Origin: Imperialibacter sp040222815 | GTDB lineage: Bacteria; Bacteroidota; Bacteroidia; Cytophagales; Cyclobacteriaceae | Length of the DNA: 64,000 bases | Assembly: GCF_040222815.1 (NCBI RefSeq) | Contig: NZ_JAVKCH010000018.1 | Span: forward strand, 1 to 64,000 | Reading direction: 5' to 3' | Shown: in pieces, positions 58,299-64,000 of the stretch | Numbering within the stretch: position 1 is the stretch's first letter | Layout: every line of letters starts with the position of its first letter | Made by a program: the position numbers and the translations under genes | Notes under the pieces: generated by a model | The model's input: only the letters and a program-made list of their open reading frames with translations | Database searches by the model: none | What the model was told of the DNA's origin: nothing

Positions 58299-60527
58299 TC
58301 AATTCTGACTTTGATTCCAGAGGAAATGATTGAAAACGGCCCTGATGTCATTGTAGCTATAGTCATCGCCTAGCTGAACCTTGATGGGAGTAGCGCTGAA
58401 GTTCTCAGACTTTTGCACCAACGGGAGTATTTTCTCCACTTTTTCTACGGGCACCAGATCAAAAATGGAGAGTTCTCCCGTCTTGATAAAATCGATCAGG
58501 TGGACTTCGATAGTGCCCACAGCCAATCCTCTTTCCTTGGCTATATCAGCAATGGACTTGCCCTTTTTGAACAAGTCCATTGATGTTTGCTTACTGTCGC
58601 CTGCCTTGGCTTTGGGCAGCCGGGGAGGAGGTGGAAGCTTCTCAACCACCTCCCTGTGATGTTTGTCCGCTTGCTGCAACACCTGGCTGCTGTCGATCCC
58701 TTCGCTTAAGCCTTTGGTTAGCAGCAGGGCCTGTTCAATCAATTGTTGCCGGGCGAGCAACTGCACCTGGAGTGCGTGAAGTTCTTTCAGGTATTTTTTT
58801 ATACGCTGCTTTTTCATCATTGAAGCGATATGCGCCTTCAGGGGCTGGAAGACCTCTTCTGCCATTCGCTTGTCGAAATAGGCCTGTGCAGCCGACATGC
58901 GTTCATGGAGTTGGGCGTACTTGTCTTGCTCGGCGTGGGGTAACAAGCCTTGAAGCTGGGCCAGGAACTTATCCGCCACATTTTTGTGACCCAGCGTGGT
59001 TTGCACCATTTTGCTGAACAGCTCCACAGCTTCTTCTTTGTTAGGCACCTGCCGACCGTCGAAGCCTTTGTAAAAATCAGTCACCTCCTGGCAAACTGGC
59101 TGCCATTGAAAGGTGGTCGTCAATTTATTCTCAATGAACGCCTTTTGCTCGATCTTCAGCAAGGGCGAAAGCGATTCTTCGCTTTCCGACTGAGACACAA
59201 ACTCATTGACTTTGTCGTCGCTAAGGATGCTTTGTGCTGGAATGGCTGAGCGCAAAACCAAGCCTTCCATATTGGTTAATCGACTGAGGGCCACATACAC
59301 CTGGCCGGAAGCGAACGACTGGCCAGCATCGATAATCGCTTTGTCAAAGGTCAGGCCCTGGCTCTTGTGAATGGTAATGGCCCAAGCCAACCTGACCGGG
59401 TACTGCTTGAACCGGCCCATTATCTTTTCGTCGATGCTGTTCTTTTCGGTGTTGTAAGAGTAGTGCATGTTCTGCCACTCTTCCTGGACCAGCCGAATCG
59501 TCGAATTGTCCTCCGGTGTAGAGACGATGATCTTGTCATCGTCAATACTTTTGACGATGCCGATTTTACCATTATAGTACTGCCTTTCTTCTCCCTTGTC
59601 GTTTCTGATGAACATCACCTGCGCACCGACTTTCAGTTGCAGGACCTCGTCGGCAGGGTAGGCCCTGTCGCTGAATTCACCTTCTACTGACGCTTTGAAA
59701 TTGTAGGTCTTGCCGGGTAATTTTAAGAGCTCTTCTTCGTTGATGGCGTGCGCTTTATGGTTGTGGGAGGTGAGGGTGATGTAGTTTTCTCCTTCAGGAA
59801 TTCTAAAGTCGGGAAGAAAACGCCTGTTGAGTAAGGCCAACTGTTCTCTGGTGACAGTGTTGGTTCTGATACCATTGAGCAACCCAATGAAATCTTTCTC
59901 CGTTTGGCGGTAAATTTTCTGCAATTCAATGCGCAATACAGATGCTTCTGACATCACATGTGCATCAAAGAAGAAAGGGCTTTTGTAGTGTTCTTCGAGC
60001 AGGGTCCACTCATGGTCTTGCACTACGGGTGGTAGCTGATACAGGTCGCCTATCAAAAGCACCTGCACGCCGCCAAATGGTTCGTGAAAGCGTCGGCGAA
60101 AGTGCCGCAAAATCTGGTCGATGGCATCAAGCATGTCGGCCCGCACCATCGATACCTCGTCGATGATCAGCAACTGGAGTTCTTGCATCAATTTGCGCTT
60201 GTTGCCGTGCATTTTCATCTTCTGAAACAGCGATAGCTTGTCATGAGCGCCATCGGTTTCTTGTCCTGTCCAGTTGCGCTTGACAGGCAGGAAAGGCCCG
60301 AACGGAAGCTGAAAAAAGGAGTGCATGGTGACCCCACCTGCGTTGATAGCGGCTACACCTGTGGGTGCCACTACCACATAGTTTTTTCCTGTGGTTTCTA
60401 CAATGTGTTTTAGAAAAGTGGTCTTTCCGGTACCAGCCTTTCCGGTCAGGAATAGGTGCCTGCTGGTGTGGTTGACAAACGAGGCTGCCAGTTGAAAGAG
60501 TTGATTGGATGTATCTGAATGCTTCAT
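58299..60527 (-). CDS. PIF1/RecD-like DNA helicase with C-terminal helix-turn-helix
   Basis: This 742-residue helicase has Walker A at 29-36 (GKAGTGKT), Walker B (LLIIDEVSMVRADMLDAI), a middle SH3-like insert and motif V/VI regions (AITIHKSQGLTFDKAIID, then YVALSRLTNMEGLVL). The C-terminal part (about 630-680) has a helix-turn-helix (LFKKGKSIADIAKERGLAVG, then TIEVHLIDFIKTGELSIFDL) of the HTH_40 kind, found in RecQ-like helicases. It unwinds DNA; the exact role is unknown. ATG 60527 is chosen; the frame is open to 60605. It lies directly downstream of ssb but a hairpin separates them. Confidence 0.9.
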   Translation of the reverse strand: MKHSDTSNQLFQLAASFVNHTSRHLFLTGKAGTGKTTFLKHIVETTGKNYVVVAPTGVAAINAGGVTMHSFFQLPFGPFLPVKRNWTGQETDGAHDKLSLFQKMKMHGNKRKLMQELQLLIIDEVSMVRADMLDAIDQILRHFRRRFHEPFGGVQVLLIGDLYQLPPVVQDHEWTLLEEHYKSPFFFDAHVMSEASVLRIELQKIYRQTEKDFIGLLNGIRTNTVTREQLALLNRRFLPDFRIPEGENYITLTSHNHKAHAINEEELLKLPGKTYNFKASVEGEFSDRAYPADEVLQLKVGAQVMFIRNDKGEERQYYNGKIGIVKSIDDDKIIVSTPEDNSTIRLVQEEWQNMHYSYNTEKNSIDEKIMGRFKQYPVRLAWAITIHKSQGLTFDKAIIDAGQSFASGQVYVALSRLTNMEGLVLRSAIPAQSILSDDKVNEFVSQSESEESLSPLLKIEQKAFIENKLTTTFQWQPVCQEVTDFYKGFDGRQVPNKEEAVELFSKMVQTTLGHKNVADKFLAQLQGLLPHAEQDKYAQLHERMSAAQAYFDKRMAEEVFQPLKAHIASMMKKQRIKKYLKELHALQVQLLARQQLIEQALLLTKGLSEGIDSSQVLQQADKHHREVVEKLPPPPRLPKAKAGDSKQTSMDLFKKGKSIADIAKERGLAVGTIEVHLIDFIKTGELSIFDLVPVEKVEKILPLVQKSENFSATPIKVQLGDDYSYNDIRAVFNHFLWNQSQN

Positions 60528-60551
60528 GGAGATCGTGAAGTTAAGAAAGTT

Positions 60552-60586
60552 GTAAAAAGAAACTGGCCGATCAGTTGACCGGCCAG
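60552..60586 (-). terminator. Terminator or attenuator between ssb and the helicase gene
   Basis: On the - strand CTGGCCGGTCA (60586-60576), a two-base centre and TGATCGGCCAG (60573-60563; one mispair) are followed by TTTCTTTTTA. It lies 18 bases after the ssb stop and 25 bases before the helicase start. Confidence 0.78.
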
Positions 60587-60604
60587 CATTTAAAGTTGAT
60601 AGCA

Positions 60605-60952
60605 TTACTTCGACGAGCTTCTGTCGCCAAGAAGAAGTAATTCATTTACCTGTATTTCGGTAATGTACTTCTTGTTGCCTTCTTTGTCTTCGTAGCTGCG
60701 ATGCACCAGCTTGCCTTCTACAACCATTTCCGATCCTTTGTCCGTATACTTCTCTGTGATTTCTGCCAGCTTGCCCCAGGCTACCAGCTGGTGCCATTGT
60801 GTTTCTTCAACCTTTTCACCTTTTGCATTGCGGTAGCTCTCGTTCGTTGCCAGGCTAAACCTTGCCATTTTCTTTCCACTGTCTGTGGTGCGCACTTCTG
60901 CTTTGGCACCCATGTTTCCGATCAACTGCACTTTGTTTTTTAAAGCGTACAT
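60605..60952 (-). CDS. ssb: Single-stranded DNA-binding protein
   Basis: This 115-residue protein has a full OB fold: MYALKNKVQLIGNMGAKAEV, then GKKMARFSLATNESYRNAKG, and TQWHQLVAWGKLAEITEKYT. It ends with LLLLGDRSSSK and lacks the acidic tip (DDDIPF-like) that recruits partners in the principal SSB. It is therefore probably a second, accessory SSB. The adjacent helicase suggests joint action on DNA. Confidence 0.92.
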   Translation of the reverse strand: MYALKNKVQLIGNMGAKAEVRTTDSGKKMARFSLATNESYRNAKGEKVEETQWHQLVAWGKLAEITEKYTDKGSEMVVEGKLVHRSYEDKEGNKKYITEIQVNELLLLGDRSSSK

Positions 60953-61070
60953 AACTGTAATTGTTTTGGTTAAAAATTTTTATCTCAGTCGGAAGGCGTT
61001 GGCTTAGTTGCTTTCGCCGAACCGACGATACAAAGGTGCAGGGAGCAAAAAAAAAAGCCGGTTTCTAGTC

Positions 61071-61120
61071 GTTTACATTCGATAGTATTCGTTTGTAAAC
61101 GTTTACAAACGTTTGTTTTC
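61071..61120. promoter_or_regulatory. Perfect 22-base palindrome and 10-base-phased repeats in the ssb divergent region
   Basis: Bases 61090-61111 form a perfect 22-base palindrome with half site CGTTTGTAAAC. GTTTAC/GTTTGT hexamers occur at 61071, 61091, 61101 and 61111, phased at 10 bases. The site lies between the divergent ssb and zinc-ribbon genes and could control both. Confidence 0.65.
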
Positions 61121-61161
61121 GGATAATATTAGCCTTATATTGGAGGGTAAACTATTTGATA

Positions 61162-61536
61162 ATGAGTGAAATAGCTGATTCAAAAACCTGCCTGGCTTGT
61201 GGTAAACCCTTACAGGGAAGGATAGATAAAAAATTTTGCGATGATTATTGCCGCAATACATATAACAATCAAACGAAGTCGGCCAGCAATAACCTCGTCC
61301 GGAATATTAACAATGCTTTGAAGAAGAATCGAAATATTCTGGAGGGCATTGTACCGGAGGGAGAGGTGATGGCCAAAGCCCATAGAGATAAGTTAACGCA
61401 GGGCGGTTTCCAGTTTCGTTTCATGACGCATACTTACACCAACCGCAAAAGCAATATATACTACTACTGCTACGATTACGGCTACTTGCCTCTGGAAAAC
61501 GATTGGTTTTTGGTGGTGAAGGGGAGGGAGGAGTAG
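61162..61536 (+). CDS. Zinc-ribbon hypothetical protein
   Basis: This 124-residue protein starts with a four-cysteine zinc ribbon (TCLACGKPLQGRIDKKFCDD, then YCRNTYN) and then a helical region (LVRNINNALKKNRNILEGIV). The C-terminal part is rich in tyrosine (SNIYYYCYDYGYLPLENDWF). The pattern recurs in Bacteroidota proteins of unknown function. ATG 61162 is preferred over a TTG six bases earlier. It is divergent from ssb and shares the palindromic intergenic region. Confidence 0.8.
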   Translation: MSEIADSKTCLACGKPLQGRIDKKFCDDYCRNTYNNQTKSASNNLVRNINNALKKNRNILEGIVPEGEVMAKAHRDKLTQGGFQFRFMTHTYTNRKSNIYYYCYDYGYLPLENDWFLVVKGREE

Positions 61537-61546
61537 GTTTATATGG

Positions 61547-62144
61547 GGTAGCCTGGGATAACCCAAGGGTACGGGTGCCGGTCGTACCTACGGGACTTTA
61601 GGTTGTGCGGGGCAACTAGCCAGTGCCATTGATGGTTTGCTGCTTTGCAGACGGTAACCTGGGATAAATCCAAGGTTTTACGGAGATCGGTCGTACCTAC
61701 GGTACTTTGAGGATTGACCTGCCAGGTTGTAGTAACATTGGTACAGTTTTCTGAGCAGCTTTGAACCCAGAATAAATTCAGGGTTTAGGAAATGGGTCGT
61801 ACCTACGGCACTTTGATTATGGTGATCTAATTGCCAGTGCCATCGGCACGGTTTTCTAGACAGCCTGGAATTTATTCGAGGCTGATTGTGATGATGAGGC
61901 GTAGGTTCTTTGGCGTAACCTCGGATAGATCCAAGATTACATGGATTTATGAGATGTGGAGGCTGGGGAACGCTCTGGTCGTTCGGATTATAGATTTTTG
62001 CTGATGTTTCTTACCATCAGCCACCCAGAATAAATTCAGGGTTTGGGAGATTGGTCGTACCTACGGCACTCTGCGGGATGATCTGCCAAATTGTAGTGCC
62101 ATCGGCACGGTTTTCTATGCAGCCTTGAATTCATTCAAGGCTGC
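61547..62144. repeat. REP-type repeat array next to a REP-associated transposase
   Basis: Four or five units of about 106-110 bases follow each other, the fourth divergent. Each holds a small hairpin such as AACCCAGAATAAATTCAGGG, the core GTCGTACCTACGG(C)AC (61581, 61690, 61796 and 62054) and a partly inverted partner AGTGCCATCGGCACGG. The last ends in a perfect hairpin, GCAGCCTTGAAT (62119-62130) and ATTCAAGGCTGC (62133-62144), next to the transposase stop. The whole 61537-62152 gap holds no protein gene. Such arrays are the substrates of REP-associated transposases. Confidence 0.88.
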
Positions 62145-62152
62145 TTGGGTCA

Positions 62153-62614
62153 TCAAACAGGCTCTTTAAACAAATACTCCCTGTCATAATCAACCTCGAA
62201 TCGTTCCAGAAATTCAATGTATTCTTCAATGAAGCTCTGCTTGTTGTGATGGGCTTCCTGGTTTTTGATGTAGTTGAAGACATTGTTCACCTGCGATTGA
62301 TTGTATGAAAACGCACCAAAGCCTCCCTGCCATTCGAAGCGTTGCGGGGTGAGCTTGTTGTCATTGATCCATTTCGATGACTTGGCCTTGGCAGACTTCA
62401 TTACATCAGAAATAGCCAGAGAGGGTTTTAAGTTAAAAAAGCAGTGTACATGATCGTCGACTCCGTTTACAATGATGTTCTTACATCCCGTCTCGTTGAT
62501 GAGGTTTCCTATGACTGCCATCAGGTCAGCTCTCCATTCTTTTTGGATAAGTGCTTGCCGAAATTTTACAGCAAAAACAGTTTGGATATAGACCTTATTG
62601 TAGGTGTTGGGCAT
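62153..62614 (-). CDS. REP-associated (IS200-like) tyrosine transposase
   Basis: This 153-residue protein has the Y1 HUH transposase fold: HUH motif H55-V-H57 (DDHVHCFFNL), and the catalytic tyrosine is probably Y115 in VFNYIKNQEAHH. Related TnpA-REP proteins bind and mobilise REP hairpins. It stands beside a matching repeat array at its 3' side; no copy was found on the 5' side. Its length is usual for the family and all motifs are intact. Confidence 0.92.
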   Translation of the reverse strand: MPNTYNKVYIQTVFAVKFRQALIQKEWRADLMAVIGNLINETGCKNIIVNGVDDHVHCFFNLKPSLAISDVMKSAKAKSSKWINDNKLTPQRFEWQGGFGAFSYNQSQVNNVFNYIKNQEAHHNKQSFIEEYIEFLERFEVDYDREYLFKEPV

Positions 62615-62838
62615 GGGCTATTTGGTTCGATTGATAAATTAAAATACAGATATCCTGATCATTGAACAAAAAGATCGCACCCCAACCTTTTATTTGGGAA
62701 ATTGGCTTGTAACCTTTTCCTCCCACCTAAGTACTCACTCCAGCCGAAGGAAGGGCCAGTAACCAAAGTTGTGTGCCTTCTGCAACCCTTTTCTTTCAGG
62801 CTTGTCACTGGAAATAGACTAGTCAAAAACTCAACATC

Positions 62839-64000
62839 ATGCTTAAGAATTTCCTCATCGTTGCCATCCGGAGCCTTGGTAAAAACCGGCTCTATTCGAT
62901 TATCAATATTTCGGGGCTTTCGGTAGGGTTCACCTGCAGCCTGCTCATCTTGCTGTGGGTAGCCGACGAAACCTCATTCGACTCCTTTCATCCCAAAGCT
63001 GACCGGCTCTATCAGGTGTGGGGAAATGCGGAGTTTGATGGCAAAATCAACTCGTGGCGGTCGGTGCCGTTGCCGACTTATGAAGCATTGAAGGATGCTC
63101 ATAGTGGCATCGCCAACACCACCGTAGCCGACTGGGGCGGCAACCACCTGCTTAAGGTCGGAGAAAAGCGAATGATGCAGCAAGGCTACTATGTCGGGGA
63201 GGAGTTTCTGGAAATGTTTGAGTTTCCCCTGCTGGTAGGAGATGCTGCAACTGTGCTGGACGACCCGTCTTCAATTGTCATTACAACATCTTTGGCTAAG
63301 TCACTTTTCGGCGATGCAGACCCAATAGGTCAGGTCATTCGGGTGGACGATAAGAGTTCATTAAAAGTAACTGGTATTCTCAAAGACATACCCAATAACT
63401 CGTCGTTTGAGTTGGAATACCTGATGCCCTGGAAGCACAGGGAAGCTATCAATCCCTGGGTGGTTGAAAATAAGACCAATTGGGGCAATTACTCCTTTCA
63501 GGTATACGTGGAGTTAGTGGATGCATCGAAGCGGCCCGAGGTGGTAGCTGGCATCGAAAATATGCTTTATGAACACGGCGAAACAGAACTAATTACCAAG
63601 TTGTTTCTTCACCCACTTTTGAAGTGGAGATTGTACTCCTCATTTGAAAACGGAAAGATCACCGGAGGCATGAGCGACTATGTCAGGTTGTTTACGGCTA
63701 TCGCTATTTTTATTCTTGTCATTGCCTGCATCAACTTCATGAACCTTTCCACCGCCCGCTCCGAACGCCGGGCCAGGGAAGTGGGCATCAGAAAGAGCCT
63801 TGGCTCGAGAAAGGGCCAGCTGATTGCACAGTTCCTGGGAGAGTCACTCTTTCTGTCGACGCTTTCGTTTTTTATTGCTGTAATCATCTCTCTTTTGGTG
63901 CTGCCTGCCTACAACAACCTGGTGGAAAAGGAACTGGTGATTGACTTTGCCTCAACTCAGTTCTGGATCTACTCAATCGCTGTGGTGTTTGTAACTGGTA
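62839..64000 (+). CDS. FtsX/MacB-like ABC permease, cut by window end
   Basis: From ATG 62839 the frame runs without a stop to the end of the window (387 codons). It encodes the usual start (MLKNFLIVAIRSLGKNRLYS), the SGLSVGFTCSLLILLW membrane helix, a periplasmic domain with DADPIGQVIRVDD-like segments, and helices with RRAREVGIRKSLGS. It is therefore the first half of a third FtsX-like permease of this window. Its partners and end lie outside. Confidence 0.9.
   Translation, partial: MLKNFLIVAIRSLGKNRLYSIINISGLSVGFTCSLLILLWVADETSFDSFHPKADRLYQVWGNAEFDGKINSWRSVPLPTYEALKDAHSGIANTTVADWGGNHLLKVGEKRMMQQGYYVGEEFLEMFEFPLLVGDAATVLDDPSSIVITTSLAKSLFGDADPIGQVIRVDDKSSLKVTGILKDIPNNSSFELEYLMPWKHREAINPWVVENKTNWGNYSFQVYVELVDASKRPEVVAGIENMLYEHGETELITKLFLHPLLKWRLYSSFENGKITGGMSDYVRLFTAIAIFILVIACINFMNLSTARSERRAREVGIRKSLGSRKGQLIAQFLGESLFLSTLSFFIAVIISLLVLPAYNNLVEKELVIDFASTQFWIYSIAVVFVTG

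Noticed and set aside
58580..59017. A 145-codon frame on the + strand inside the helicase gene
   Set aside because: It is antisense to the helicase, cysteine- and arginine-rich, and without family similarity.
61547..62144. Repeated units that could be taken for a CRISPR array
   Set aside because: The units are long, imperfect and hairpin-rich, no cas genes are near, and a REP-associated transposase is adjacent.

Overview
The window looks like chromosomal DNA of a free-living, probably marine or environmental member of the Bacteroidota, most likely order Cytophagales. This is inferred from gene content: about 800-residue FtsX/MacB-type permeases, DUF3667 and DUF4097 proteins, a TonB/HmuY-type heme system, a REP-associated transposase with its repeats, and promoters of the TTG-N20-TAnnTTTG type instead of sigma70 boxes. 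I cannot name a genus with confidence. I saw no rRNA, tRNA or CRISPR array.

Layout. 1-3.2 kb: a DUF2200 gene, then an ArsR repressor, SRPBCC protein, DoxX-like membrane protein, YdeI-like and DUF4256 genes on the + strand. 3.4-4.5 kb: a monooxygenase-fold protein and a DUF3667 membrane protein on the - strand. 4.7-9.1 kb: two secreted amidohydrolase-family proteins, in which two of three amidohydrolase domains have lost their metal ligands. 9.2-13.5 kb: START-like and membrane proteins, a MarR repressor with a DOMON and an NTF2-like gene that carry the same operator, a GyrI-like protein and an FMN reductase. 13.5-17.1 kb: one reading frame joining a membrane AraC-type regulator to a complete FtsX-like permease. 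17.1-24.9 kb: conserved small genes, SlyD, a DUF433/DUF5615 toxin-antitoxin-like pair and valS. 25-30 kb: an exporter, fumarylacetoacetase, a GDSL hydrolase and a flavin reductase.

30.0-32.2 kb is a small AT-rich island with an AbiE-like toxin-antitoxin pair, inserted at the 3' end of the flavin reductase gene. The last 73 bases of that gene are present again on the far side of the island. 32.3-39.8 kb is a six-gene heme uptake operon (hmuT, U, V, a HemS-like gene, a TonB receptor, hmuY) with a promoter and a Fur-like palindrome ahead of hmuT. 40-44 kb holds a Fic protein under two matching inverted repeats, a LuxR-type regulator with a degenerate receiver, and a pirin/GNAT/OsmC/ferredoxin-like cluster.

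44.1-51.1 kb holds two adjacent paralogous OmpR-type two-component systems, a membrane coiled-coil protein, a UspA-like protein and a bestrophin channel. Three intergenic stretches here carry TAAT cores repeated every 11 bases, the spacing used by OmpR/PhoB-family regulators, so these genes probably form one regulon. 51-57.5 kb: a PD40 lipoprotein, an Fsr-like exporter, an FtsX-like permease and DUF4097 and small membrane proteins. 57.5-61.5 kb: a VapBC module with a coupled lysine-rich small frame, a PIF1-like helicase, an SSB and a zinc-ribbon protein. 61.5-62.6 kb: a REP-type repeat array and its transposase. The window ends inside another FtsX-like permease.

The most unusual items are the regulator-permease fusion, the flanked AbiE island, and the 11-base-phased operator arrays.
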